In this document: piece after piece, positions 45,189-56,800 of the stretch | Position numbering within the stretch: the first letter of the stretch is position 1 | Layout of the letters: each line of letters begins with the position of its first letter | Assembly (NCBI RefSeq): GCF_023715885.1 | Contig: NZ_JAMBOY010000004.1 | Span: 62,001 to 126,000, forward strand | DNA length: 64,000 nucleotides | Source: Microbacterium hydrocarbonoxydans | GTDB taxonomy: Bacteria; Actinomycetota; Actinomycetes; Actinomycetales; Microbacteriaceae | Reading direction: 5' to 3' | Program-made: the position numbers and the translations under genes | Notes under the pieces: generated by a model | Database searches by the model: none | What the model saw: only the letters and a program-made list of their open reading frames with translations | What the model was told of the DNA's origin: nothing

Positions 45189-45548
45189 CTACAGCGCCCC
45201 CTGCGCGTCGGCCGAGGAGGCGGCCGGGGCGAGGATGATGATCGCGGCGCCGATCAACGCGATCGCTGACCCGATCCAGTCCCACACCGTCGGCTTGAAG
45301 CCGTCGACGATGATCCCCCACGCCAGGGAGCCGGCGATGAACACACCGCCGTACGTCGCGAGAACGCGTCCGAAGTTCGCGTCCGGCTGCAGGGCCGCGA
45401 GGAAACCGTACGCCCCGAGCGCCATGACTCCGAGCACGGCGAACATCCACCCGCGGTCCTCTTTGACGGACTGCCAGATGAGCCACGCTCCGCCGATCTC
45501 CGCAGCAGCAGCGAGCACGAAGAGGATGCTGATGCGGAGCACAGTCAT
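45189..45548 (-). CDS. YnfA/UPF0060 family small membrane protein
   Basis: The 119-residue protein has four predicted membrane helices and the UPF0060 signatures [11 protein letters not shown] near residue 16, [14 protein letters not shown] near 43, and [18 protein letters not shown] near 61. This family resembles small multidrug-resistance transporters; substrate is unknown. Its ATG lies only 22 bases from the divergent start of the DoxX-like gene and directly follows a TACCGT -10, implying a leaderless message. Confidence 0.88.
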   Translation of the reverse strand: MTVLRISILFVLAAAAEIGGAWLIWQSVKEDRGWMFAVLGVMALGAYGFLAALQPDANFGRVLATYGGVFIAGSLAWGIIVDGFKPTVWDWIGSAIALIGAAIIILAPAASSADAQGAL

Positions 45549-45554
45549 ACGGCC

Positions 45555-45564
45555 ACGGTAGCGT
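45555..45564. promoter_or_regulatory. Interleaved divergent leaderless promoters
   Basis: Within ten bases lie TACCGT on the minus strand (45560-45555) and TAGCGT on the plus strand (45559-45564). Each is followed by exactly six bases and then an ATG (minus 45548, plus 45571). Both transcripts would begin at the start codon, and the two -10 boxes overlap, so they may exclude each other. Confidence 0.55.
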
Positions 45565-45570
45565 GGGCGG

Positions 45571-45993
45571 ATGCTCAAGGATGCCGCACGCTGGTCGCTC
45601 GCCCTCCTGCTCGCGACGGCTGGGGTGATGCACTTCGTGAGCACCCGCGGATTCCGCATCGTCGTGCCGGACTGGGCGACGCGGGCCACCCGGCTCGACA
45701 AGGATGCGATCGTGCTGGCCTCCGGCGCGGTCGAGGTGGGTCTCGGTGCGGCGCTGATCGCGCTGCCCCGCCAGCGTCGCCGAATCGGCGTCGCGACCGC
45801 GGCCTTCTTCGTCGCCGTCTTCCCGGGTAACGTCCACCAGTGGCGGACCGGCCGTTCGGCCCCCGGTCTCGATACCGATCGGCGCCGCCTCGGACGTCTC
45901 TTCCTGCAGCCGGTCCTCGTGGGCTGGGCGCTGTGGTGCACGAGCGGGCGGCAGCCTACAGCGCGCCGGCGTATCCGTCGAGGTCGGAGCTGA
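45571..45993 (+). CDS. DoxX-like membrane protein
   Basis: The 140-residue protein has about four membrane segments and the DoxX-like pattern [16 protein letters not shown] near residue 12, [16 protein letters not shown] near 52 and [15 protein letters not shown] near 78, followed by a basic tail. Function is unclear; relatives are linked to redox or thiosulfate metabolism. It lies 38 bases before the photolyase gene on the same strand. Confidence 0.75.
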   Translation: MLKDAARWSLALLLATAGVMHFVSTRGFRIVVPDWATRATRLDKDAIVLASGAVEVGLGAALIALPRQRRRIGVATAAFFVAVFPGNVHQWRTGRSAPGLDTDRRRLGRLFLQPVLVGWALWCTSGRQPTARRRIRRGRS

Positions 45994-46031
45994 CGACAGA
46001 CACGACGCGCCGCCGCGACGACAATGGACGC

Positions 46032-47378
46032 ATGTCCTCCCCCTCGCTCGTCTGGCTCCGCGACGACCTGCGCGTCGCCGACAATCCGGCTCTCCGCGCT
46101 GCCATCGACCGGGACGAGCCGCTCGTCGTGCTCTACGTGCTCGATGAGGAGTCGGCCGGGATCCGTCCACTGGGCGGCGCGGCGCGCTGGTGGTTGCACC
46201 ACTCGTTGACCTCGCTCCGCGATCACATCGCCGACCTCGGCGCCCGGCTCATCCTCCGTCGGGGCGCGGCTCACGACGTGGTCCGAACCGTCGTCGCGGA
46301 CGTCGGCGCGACGGCGGTCTTCTGGAACCGCCGTTACGGGGGCCCCGAGCGGGGGATCGACGCGGCGCTGAAGTCGTCGCTGCGCGAGGACGGCATAGAG
46401 GTCGCCTCGTTCGCAGGCTCGCTCCTTCACGAGCCGTGGACGGTGAAGACCGGCAGCGGCACCCACTTCTCCGTCTTCACGCCGTTCTGGCGGGCGGCGC
46501 GGGCACTCCCCGCACCCCGCGCTCCCCTCCCCGCGCCCAGGAGACTCGACGGCGTCAGCCGACCACCGGCATCCGACGATCTGGACGACTGGCAGCTGCT
46601 GCCCACGCGCCCGGACTGGGCGGGAGGGCTGCGTGACACCTGGGAGCCGGGCGAGCCGGCAGCTCGTGCTCGGCTCCGAGCCTTCCTCCGCGAGGATGTC
46701 GGCTCCTACGACCGCGCCCGCGACGAACCGTCGGCCGGCGCGACGTCTCAGCTCTCGCCTCGACTGCGCTGGGGCGAGCTCAGCCCGTTCACGGTCTGGC
46801 ACGAGGCGATCGAGACGGAGGGCGCGGCGGGCTTCCTCTCCGAACTCGGCTGGCGCGAGTTCGCCTGGCACACCCTCTTCCACTTCCCGGAACTCGCGAC
46901 GAAGAACCTCCGGAGCGAGTTCGATGCCTTCCCCTGGCCGCGTCCGCGCCCGTCGCACCTCGAGGCGTGGCAGCGCGGCGAGACCGGCATCCCCCTCGTG
47001 GACGCCGGGATGCGCGAGCTGTGGCACACCGGCTACATGCACAACCGCGTGCGGATGGTCGCGGCATCCTTCCTCATCAAGAACCTCTTGATCGACTGGC
47101 GCCGCGGCGAGGAGTGGTTCTGGGACACGCTGGTCGACGCCGACGGCGCCAACAACCCGTTCAACTGGCAGTGGGTCGCCGGCTCCGGCGCGGACGCCGC
47201 GCCGTACTTCCGGATCTTCAACCCCGAGCTGCAGGCGAAGAAGTTCGACCCGCAGGGCCTGTACATCTCCGAATGGGCGTCGGATGCGCCGACCGATCCG
47301 ATCGTCGACCTCGGCGAGACGCGCAAGGCGGCGCTCGCCGCCTACGACGAACTGCGCAGATCGTCACGGACGTCCTGA
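46032..47378 (+). CDS. phr: Deoxyribodipyrimidine photo-lyase
   Basis: Light-driven repair of pyrimidine dimers. The 448-residue protein has the N-terminal antenna domain ([16 protein letters not shown]) and the C-terminal FAD domain with [48 protein letters not shown] in its conserved parts ([16 protein letters not shown]) and [12 protein letters not shown]. The ATG at 46032 is the family start; the frame to 45840 runs through the preceding gene. Confidence 0.95.
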   Translation: MSSPSLVWLRDDLRVADNPALRAAIDRDEPLVVLYVLDEESAGIRPLGGAARWWLHHSLTSLRDHIADLGARLILRRGAAHDVVRTVVADVGATAVFWNRRYGGPERGIDAALKSSLREDGIEVASFAGSLLHEPWTVKTGSGTHFSVFTPFWRAARALPAPRAPLPAPRRLDGVSRPPASDDLDDWQLLPTRPDWAGGLRDTWEPGEPAARARLRAFLREDVGSYDRARDEPSAGATSQLSPRLRWGELSPFTVWHEAIETEGAAGFLSELGWREFAWHTLFHFPELATKNLRSEFDAFPWPRPRPSHLEAWQRGETGIPLVDAGMRELWHTGYMHNRVRMVAASFLIKNLLIDWRRGEEWFWDTLVDADGANNPFNWQWVAGSGADAAPYFRIFNPELQAKKFDPQGLYISEWASDAPTDPIVDLGETRKAALAAYDELRRSSRTS

Positions 47379-47399
47379 CGACGTCGTCGGGTCAGGACG
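47371..47399. terminator. Bidirectional terminator overlapping two stop codons
   Basis: CGTCCTGAC (47371-47379) and GTCAGGACG (47391-47399) form a perfect nine-base stem with an 11-base loop. The left arm contains the photolyase TGA and the right arm the lipoprotein TGA, so one hairpin serves two converging genes. Confidence 0.65.
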
Positions 47400-47874
47400 C
47401 GTAGCGCTCGACTCGGAGGACGCAGTCGAGGGTCTCGTCCTGCACGGCGACCGTCGTCTCCCAGTCGGCGCTCGCTCCGGCATCGATCGGATCGACGTTC
47501 ACCTGGGTGAGTGAGCGCGTGTCTCCGCCCTCTGTGAGAAGCGACACGTAGATGCGGTACGACGCGGCGGCGGCGCTCGAGTTCGTCACGGTGCCCGCGA
47601 CCTCCCAGTGGTCGCCGGCGAGCTCGCAGGTCTTGACCTCCGCGTCCGCGAGGGCGCCTTCCAGCCCTTCGCCGGAGCCGGGGGTGTCGACGATGTCGGT
47701 CACGCCGGCCGCCGCCTCCTCCGACGCCGTCGGAGTGGGAGTGGGCTCCGGCGCGGAGTCCGTGCAGCCGGCGAGCATCAGACCGAGCGCCAAGGCGATT
47801 CCGGTCGCGAGCGCCCCCTTGGCCGCCGAGCGGCGGCCTGGGGTGAGCTGCGGTGAGGTGCGGTGGTTCTGCAT
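47392..47874 (-). CDS. Putative lipoprotein downstream of the giant surface protein
   Basis: The 160-residue protein has a basic N-terminus, a hydrophobic stretch and the lipobox LMLAGC (Cys about residue 37), then a short Pro/Thr linker (PEPTPTPTAS) and a beta-rich domain of about 90 residues with two cysteines (TCELAGDHW, DCVLRVER) that resembles FxLYD/DUF-type extracellular folds. AAAGG lies six bases before the ATG. It follows the giant gene by only 25 bases, so they are probably cotranscribed. Confidence 0.8.
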   Translation of the reverse strand: MQNHRTSPQLTPGRRSAAKGALATGIALALGLMLAGCTDSAPEPTPTPTASEEAAAGVTDIVDTPGSGEGLEGALADAEVKTCELAGDHWEVAGTVTNSSAAAASYRIYVSLLTEGGDTRSLTQVNVDPIDAGASADWETTVAVQDETLDCVLRVERYAS

Positions 47875-47899
47875 CGTGTCGCCTTTCGGTGCGGTGTCG

Positions 47900-50800
47900 C
47901 TAGGAGGAGAGGTTCTGGGGCCGGGACTCGCGGCGCCGGCGTCCGATGAGGAGGAGCACGAGGCCTCCGAGCAGGATCACGGCTGCGCCGCCGACCAGCG
48001 GCGCGGGGTCACCGCCGCCTGTGAAGGGCAGCAGCCCGGTCGGCGAGGGCTCGGGGAGTCGCTCGGAGTCGGCGGCGACATCCGTCACGGGCACTCCGGA
48101 GTCGGCCTCCACGCTCGTCACCACGGCACGGGACGTTACCACGGTGCCCTCCATCGCCGGGGTGATGACGACCGTTGCGACGGCGGTCACGCTCTGCCCC
48201 GGCAGGAGCACACCGGGCTCGCCCGGCCACGAGTACACCAGGGCGGAGAGACCCGGATAGGGATCGCGGATGGTGACGCCCGTGAGAATCGTCGTCCCGG
48301 TGTTGGTCGCGGTGTAGCGGAAGACGAGCGTGTCGCCCGCGAAGCCCTGCTGACCGTCCTGCACCGAGATGCTCATGCCGAGCGTGATGCGGGGCTCGTT
48401 CGGCACGTCGACCCGCACACTGTCGGTCGCGTCGACCTGCCCGCCGCTCGGCGTCGTCCCGACGGCGGATGCCATGTTGTCGATGTGTCCGCGGGTCACG
48501 TCGGCGAGGGTGATGACGTAGTCGGCCGAGAACGTCGCGGATTCCCCTGACCCGAGCACCCCGGGCACGCCGGGCCAGGTCACGGTGGGGGCGCCGAGGC
48601 CGGCGAGGTCGTCGGTGACCGCGATGTCGCCAAGCGAGACGTTCCCCGTGTTCGTGACGGTAACGAGGTAGCGCACCGTTCCGCCCTGCTGCGCGGCGCC
48701 GAGGAGTTCGGCCGTCTTGTCGAGCGAGAGCGCCGGGGATGCCGCGATCACGTTCTCGCCGGCGTCGTCGTCGCTGACGATCGTTCCCCCGCCGTTGCCG
48801 GTCGCGGTCGCCACGGAGGCGACGCGTCCGGCATCGACGTCCGCCTGAGTGAGGACGTACGTCGCGGTGGCGGTCGCGGTCGCTCCGGGGGCCAGGACGC
48901 CCTCGGCTCCCGGCCACGTGATCCGGAGTTCCGTGAGTCCCGCCTGGCCGTCCACGAGGGTGATCCCGCGCAGGGTCACGTTGCCGGTGTTCACGATCGT
49001 GAAGGAGTAGTCCACCCTGTCTCCCGGGCGACCGGTCGCGCCGTTCGCGAGCAGCTGCGTCTTCTCGAGGTCGATGGACGGGGCCGCGCCGACTGTCGGC
49101 ACCACCGACTCGGCCGACTCCGCGGTGACCGGGTCGCCACCCGGCGTGAGCGCCGTGCCCGTCGCGGTGTTCCGCACGGACCCCGCGTCGATGTCGCTCT
49201 GCTGCACCGTGTAGCTCGCGGTCGTCGTGACCGACTCGCCGGGTCCGAGGCGTCCCGCGGCCGACGGCCAGGCACCGTAGACGATGTCCGACAGTCCCTC
49301 GAGCGGGTCGCTCAGCGCCACGGACGAGAGGGTGAGTGTCCCGGTGTTGCGGAGCACGAAGTCGTACCTCACCTCGGATCCGAGCGCGCCGTCGCCCAGG
49401 CGCGTGCCGACCTTGTCGACCTCGAGGGAGCCCGTGCCGCCGACGAGGGGGACGATCGTCACCGGCGAGCGGTGTGTGACCGTGACACCGGCCGGAGTCG
49501 TGCCGGTGCCCGTCGCGACGTTGCGCACCGTGCCGGCATCCACGTCGGCCTGAGTGACGAGGTGCGCCGCCGTGATCGTGACCACCTGCCCCGGCAGCAG
49601 TCGACCGGGGTTCGCCGCCGACGGCCAGGTGTAGACGAAGCCGGTGAGAGCGTCGACCGTGTTGCTGAGCGTCACGCCGGTGAGCGTCGTGTTGCCCGTG
49701 TTCTCGATCGTGAAGGTGTAGTCGATCGTGTCGCCGCGCACCCCGGTGTCACCCGCGGCGAGCTGCGCGGTCTGCGTCGTGCGGATCGCCAGCTCGGGGT
49801 TGGTGGGATCTTCCGTGCGGATGGTGAACGGGTCGGAGCTGTCGGAGACCACGACACCGCGCGGCGACGTGCCGAAGGAGGTCGCCACGTTGCTGATCGA
49901 GCCGGCATCGACGTCGGCCTGCGTCACCGTGTACCGCGCGACACCGCTGGCCGTGCCGCCGGGCGGCAGGATTCCGGTGGTGGAGGGGAACTCGATCTGA
50001 GGCGTGCTGAGACCCTGCAGGTCGTCCTGAAGACGGATCAGGCGAAGTGTGACGTTGCCTGTGTTGGTGATGTCGAACGTGTACTCGATGACGCTTCCCA
50101 CACCACCCGTGCCTGCGACGTACGAGCCGCCTTTGACCGTGCGGATCGACGGCGCCTGGGCGGCGGTCTGCAGCGGCTCGGTCGTCGAGCGAGCCGTCAG
50201 TACCGTACCCGCAGGGGTGGTCGCTCGGACGGATGCCGTGTTCTGCACCGAACCGCGGTCGACGTCCTCCTGAGTGATCGCGTACGGCGCCGTACCTGTG
50301 GCGACCTGGCCGGGGGCGAGCACGCCCGCTGTGCCCGGCCAGTCGACCGTGACGGCTCCCACACCCGCGAGCTCGTCGGTGATCGCGATTCCCGAGAGCG
50401 TGACGGTGCCGGTGTTCTCGATGCGGAAGGCGAAGGTGACGCCGTCGCCGGCTCCGTTGGCGCCGGGTGCCGCGAGAGCGGCGGTCTTCGTGAAGACGAG
50501 GCCGGGCGCAGGGGTGAGCGACACCGTCGCAGGGGCGACGGCCGTGGCCGGGGCGCCGCCGTTGGGTGGGGTGCCGGTTCCGGTGACGAGGCTGGTCACG
50601 CTGCCCGCATCGACATCGGCCTGCGTGAGCGTGTACGTCGCGGTCGCCGTGACCGACTGCCCGGGCACCAGCACTCCCTCGACGCCCTGCCAGACATAGG
50701 CCGGTCCGCCGACACCGACGAGAGCGTCAGCGAGCGCCACGCCGCCGAGGGTGACGTTGCCGTCATTGGTCAGCGTGTACGACCACGTGACCACATCGCC

Positions 50801-53800
50801 CGCACGCCCCGTCGCACCCGGAGCCAGAGCACCGACGTTCTGCACCGACACCACCGGAGCGGCGGCCTGGGTGGGCACGATGCTCTCCGGCGAGGTCGCC
50901 GAGATCGGCTCACTCCGCGCCGGCGTGCCCGACGCCGTCGCCGTGTTCACCACCCGACCCGCATCCACATCCGCCTGCGTGATCACATACGACCCCACAG
51001 CCGTCGCCGTCTCCCCCGGAGCGATCACACCCGGCTCCCCCGCCACCGGCCACACCACATCCGACAACACCACACCCGCCACCGCATCCGACAGCACCAC
51101 ACCCGACACCGTCACATTGCCCGAATTCGTCACCCCGAACTCATACGACACCACATCACCCACCGCGCCCACACCCGACGCGACACCCGACTTCGACACC
51201 ACCAACCCCGGAGCCGGAAGAACCGTATTCACCCGCACCGTATTCGTGTCCGCCGACACCCGACCCCCACCAGGCGTCCGCGCCGCCACCGACGCCGTGT
51301 TCTCCACGAACCCACGATCCACATCAGCCTGCGTCAGGTCATACTTCCCCCGACCGACAGCCTGCTCCCCCACACCCACACGACCAGGACGCGACGAATC
51401 CGGCCACACGATCGACACGTCATACAGACCCACCATCGGATCCACCAACACACCATCCGTGACCGTCACATTCCCCGTATTCGTCACCACCACCTCGTAC
51501 TCCACCGTGTCACCCACCACACCGATACCACCCACACCCAACACACCCGACTTCACCGCAGACAACGCGGGGGTGCGCGGGATGACGACGGTCGCGCCGT
51601 CGAGGGCGTCGACGGTGTCGCCCGCGGGCGTCGAGGCGGAGGCGTCCACCGCGTTCGACACGGCTCCGGCGTCGATGTCGGTCTGGGTGAGCGCGTAGGT
51701 CGCGGTTCCGCGGGCCTCGGAGCCGACCGGCAGGACGCCCTCAGCGCCCGGGGCGTCGCTCGGCCAGGTGATGTCGATCGCGCTCATCCCGGGGAGAGCG
51801 TCGGAGAGCGCGACATCGGTGAGGGTCTGGTTGCCGGCGTTGACGACGCGGAAGTCGAACTGCACGAGCTCGCCGACCTGACCGGTCGACCCCGCCGTGA
51901 GCGCGCCGGTCTTCTCCACGACGATCGCCGCGTCACCCTCGATCGTCGACGTGCGCACCACATCCGACGCGTCGACGACCGCCGCCCCGCCCGGCGAAGT
52001 CCCGGCTGCGGTGGCCTGGTTCACGATCTCGCCGGCATCCACGTCCGCCTGAACGATCGCGTAGCTCGCGGTCGCAGTCGCGACCTCCCCCGGAGCGAGG
52101 ACGCCCGGAGCGTCCGGCCAACGCAGTACGGGTGCGGAGAGTCCGGGAAGCGCGTCGGTCAGCGTGATGCCCGAGACGGTCACGTTGCCGATGTTCTCGA
52201 TCGTGAAGGCGTAGTCCACGATGTCGCCGACGGACCCGTCGCCGCGCAGCGTGGCCGTCTTGCCCGTCAGCAGGGCCGGGGCGGCGCTCGCAACGGTCGT
52301 GTTCGTGGCGGGCGTGCTCGACGTGATGGTGTCGCCGACCGGAGGCTTGCCGCTCGCCGTGGCGATGTTCGTGACCGATCCGCGGTCGACGTCGTCCTGC
52401 GTGATCGTGTAGTCGGCCGTCGCCTCGACGGTCTCACCGGGCAGGAGCACTCCCGGCTCGCCCGGCCAGTCGAACGAGGGCTCGCTGACACCCGCGAGTG
52501 CGTCGACGAGGTCGACGAGGGTGAGCGTGACGTTGCCCGTGTTGGTGATGCCGAACGCGTAGTCGATCGTGTCGCCCACGTCGCCGGCGCCGACGACCGT
52601 GCCTGCCTTGGTCGCGGCCAGGCCGGGGCGCGCCGCGATCTCGACTGACGCGGTGGCGGAGCCCGTGACGTCGGCGCCGCGGGGCGGGCTCGCCGCTCCG
52701 TCGACCGCGCTGGCGACGGTTCCGCGGTCCACGTCGGCTTGTGTCAGTTCATAGGTCGACGTGGCCGTCACCGTCTGGCCGGGCAGCAGCACGCCGGGTC
52801 GGTCCGGATCGGGCCACGTGTACTGCGGGGCCGTGGAGCCCACGAGCCGATCGGTCAGCGAGACATCGTCGAGCGTCACGTTGCCGGTGTTCTGCAGCGA
52901 GTAGGTCCAGGTCACGACATCGCCGACGACCCCGGTGGCGGCAGGGTCGAGCGCGGCATCCTTCGTGACGACGATCGAGGCACGGATACCCTGCGTGTCG
53001 ACGGTCGCGATGCCTGCGGGGCTCGTGACCGATCCGCCGCGGGAGCTGCCGCTCGCGGTGGCGGCGTTCGCGATCGATCCCGCGTCGACGTCGGTCTGCG
53101 TGATCGTGTAGTCGGCGGTCGCCGTGGCCGTCTGCCCCGGGGCGAGCACCCCGGGCGTCCCCGGCCAGGCGATCTGCGGCGTGCTGAGGCCGGGCATCGG
53201 GTCGTCGAGCGTGATGGCGCTGACGGTGACGTTTCCGGAGTTGGTGATGCGGAAGGCGTAGTCGACGGTTCCGCCGACCCCGCCGTCGCCGACGACCACT
53301 CCGTCCTTCACCACGGTCAGCGCGGCAGCGGGCTGAACGGTGTTGATGATCACAGGGTTCGAGTCCGCGACCACGATCGTTCCCTGCTCGGTCACGGCTT
53401 CCACGCCGGCGACGTTGCGCACGAAGCCGCGATCGATGTCGGCCTGCGTGAGCGTGTATCGGGCCGTGCCGACGACCGTGTCGCCCACGAGCAGCTCGCC
53501 CTCGGGTCCGGGCCAGTTGATCTCCGGCAGCGAGAGGCCCGCGAGTCGGTCGATCAGACGACCTTCCTGCACGGTCACGTTTCCGGTATTGGTGACGACG
53601 AGCTGGTACTCGATGACGTCTCCGACCGCCCCGATGCCCGGTTCGAGGATGCGACCGCTCTTCACGGTGGTCAGCTCGGCGTCCTCGACGACCGGGACGG
53701 AGGCGGACGCAGTGCGCTCGAGCGTCGACTCGTCGGGCGCCGTGGCGGCCAGTGTGGCTGTGTTGTCGACGCGTCCGCGGTCGACGTCCGCCTGGGTCAG

Positions 53801-56800
53801 CTCGTACTCCGCGCTGGCGGTGGCGGAGGCGCCGGGCGCCAGCACCCCGTCGGCGGCCGGCCATACGACCTCTATCGCGGAGAGCCCGTCGAGCGGGTCC
53901 GTGAGTCGCACGTCGCGCAGCGTCACGTTGCCGGAGTTGACGACGTCGAACGTGTAGCGGACCGTGTCACCGGCACGACCGGTCGCGCCCGGGGCGAGGA
54001 CGCCGCTCTTGCTGAGGGTGGCGTCGGGCGCTGCCGCCACGGTGAGAACCAGCACGCGATCGGAGGCATCGGACACCACGGTGCCCGAGGGGTCGGTTCC
54101 CGAACCGGCGGCGATGTTGGCGACACCGCCGCTGTCGACGTCGGCCTGCGTGATGACGTAGCGCGCTGTTCCGACGAGCGTCTCATCCGGAGCGAGCACG
54201 CCCTCGGCGCCCGGCCACGCCACCGCGATGTCGGAGAGACCCTCGAGCTCGTCGACGATGCCGACGTCGTCGAGCGTCACGTTGCCGGCGTTGCGCACGC
54301 GGACCGTGTACTCGATCACGTCGCCGACCGCGCCCGTGCCGCCTGCTGCGAGGACGCCCGTCTTCGTCGTCTCCACAGCGGGCGCAGCGGCGTCGAGCGG
54401 GGTGATCACCTCGGGCGACGACGCTGTCACCGAGGTGCCGCCCGGCGCGGTCGCACTCGCCGTCGCCGTGTTCGAGACAGAGCCCGCGTCGACGTCGGCC
54501 TGGGTGATCAGGTACGTCGCGGTCGCCGTGGCGACCTCCCCCGGTGCGAGCACCCGGTCGACGCTCGGCCAGGTGATCACCGGGATGCTGAGGCCGGGCA
54601 GCGAATCCGCGAGGACGACGCCCGAGAGGGTCACGTTGCCACGGTTCTCGATCGTGAAGGCGTAGTCGATCGTGTCGCCGGCTGCTCCGCCGGTCGGGAT
54701 GTCGTCCTTCGTCACGACCAGCGCGGGGTCGGCGACGAGCGGAACAGTCGCCGGTGCGGATGCCGAGACGGGGGCGCCGCCGTTGGGTGGGGTGCCGGTT
54801 CCGGTGACGAGGCTGGTCACGCTGCCCGCATCGACATCGGCCTGCGTGAGCGTGTACGTCGCGGTCGCCGTGACCGACTGCCCGGGCACCAGCACTCCCT
54901 CGACGCCCTGCCAGACATAGGCCGGTCCGCCGACACCGACGAGAGCGTCAGCGAGCGCCACGCCGCCGAGGGTGACGTTGCCGTCATTGGTCAGCGTGTA
55001 CGACCACGTGACCACATCGCCCGCACGCCCCGTCGCACCCGGAGCCAGAGCACCGACGTTCTGCACCGACACCACCGGAGCGGCGGCCTGGGTGGGCACG
55101 ATGCTCTCCGGCGAGGTCGCCGAGATCGGCTCACTCCGCGCCGGCGTGCCCGACGCCGTCGCCGTGTTCACCACCCGACCCGCATCCACATCCGCCTGCG
55201 TGATCACATACGACCCCACAGCCGTCGCCGTCTCCCCCGGAGCGATCACACCCGGCTCCCCCGCCACCGGCCACACCACATCCGACAACACCACACCCGC
55301 CACCGCATCCGACAGCACCACACCCGACACCGTCACATTGCCCGAATTCGTCACCCCGAACTCATACGACACCACATCACCCACCGCGCCCACACCCGAC
55401 GCGACACCCGACTTCGACACCACCAACCCCGGAGCCGGAAGAACCGTATTCACCCGCACCGTATTCGTGTCCGCCGACACCCGACCCCCACCAGGCGTCC
55501 GCGCCGCCACCGACGCCGTGTTCTCCACGAACCCACGATCCACATCAGCCTGCGTCAGGTCATACTTCCCCCGACCGACAGCCTGCTCCCCCACACCCAC
55601 ACGACCAGGACGCGACGAATCCGGCCACACGATCGACACGTCATACAGACCCACCATCGGATCCACCAACACACCATCCGTGACCGTCACATTCCCCGTA
55701 TTCGTCACCACCACCTCGTACTCCACTGTGTCACCCACCACACCGATACCACCCACACCCAACACACCCGACTTCACCGCAGACAACGCGGCGCCGGGGG
55801 CGATCGGAACGGTGGCGGTCGCGGTGGCGGGAACGAGAGTGCCCCGGACGGGGGTTCCGGAGACGGTGACGGTGTTCGAGACGGCGCCGGCGTCGACGTC
55901 GGACTGCAGGAGAGTGTAGGCGGCGGTAGCCGTCGCCGTGGCACCGGGCGCGAGCACGCCGGGCAGAGCGGGATCGGGCCAGGTGACTGTCAGCGGGCTC
56001 AGGCCCACCAGCGCGTCGTCGAAGGCGACCTCGCTCACGGTGACATCGCCGCTGTTGACGACGGAGAAGCGGAACTCCACGGTGTCGCCCGCACGGCCGG
56101 TGGAGCCCGGGGCGAGCGTGCCTCGTTTCGTGGCGGTGAGCGTCGGAGCCGCCTCGGCCAGCGTCGTGGTCGCCGTGGCGTCGACGGACGACACCTCGAC
56201 GCCTCCTGGAGCGGTCCCGGACGCGATGGCGACGTTCACCACCTCGCCCGCGTCGATGTCGCGCTGCCTCACGGTGTACTGCGCCGAGGCCGTGACCTGG
56301 TCGCCGGGCGCCAGCACTCCGCTCTCGCCGCTCGGCCATTCCCCGAACACGATCCCCGACAGGCCGTCGAGCTCGTCGGTGATGCTCGTACCCGTGATCG
56401 TCGTGTTCCCGGTGTTCGCCAGGGAGAACGTGTACGAGATCGAGTCGCCGAGCACACCGTCACCCGACAGCGCGTCATCCTTGACCAGCGAGAGCGCGGG
56501 AGCGCGGGTCTCGGTCTCCACCGATACGGAGTCGGATGCCGTGACCGGCGTGCCCGCAGGGCTGACGCCGGAGACCGTGGCGGTGTTACTGATCCCCCCG
56601 GCGTCCACGTCGCCCTGCGTGACCGTGTAGCTCGCCGTCGCGATGACCGCTTCGCCGGGCGGGAGCACTCCCGTCGCGCCCGGCCAGGCGCCGAACGTGA
56701 TCTGCGACAGACCGGCAAGGGGGTCGCTGAGTGCGATCGCGTCGATCGTCGCCGTGCCGCCGTTGGTGACCGTGAACGTGTAGGTCACGACATCGCCCAC

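Noticed and set aside
45549..47042. Long minus-strand frame extending the YnfA-like protein upstream across the photolyase gene
   Set aside because: Only the last 119 residues match a family, and their ATG at 45548 has its own promoter; the rest is antisense to phr.
50840..51570. His/Arg-rich peptide (repeated HHTRHR) on the plus strand, possibly a metal-binding protein
   Set aside because: It is the antisense reading of the module with unusual codon use and exists identically in both copies of the duplication.
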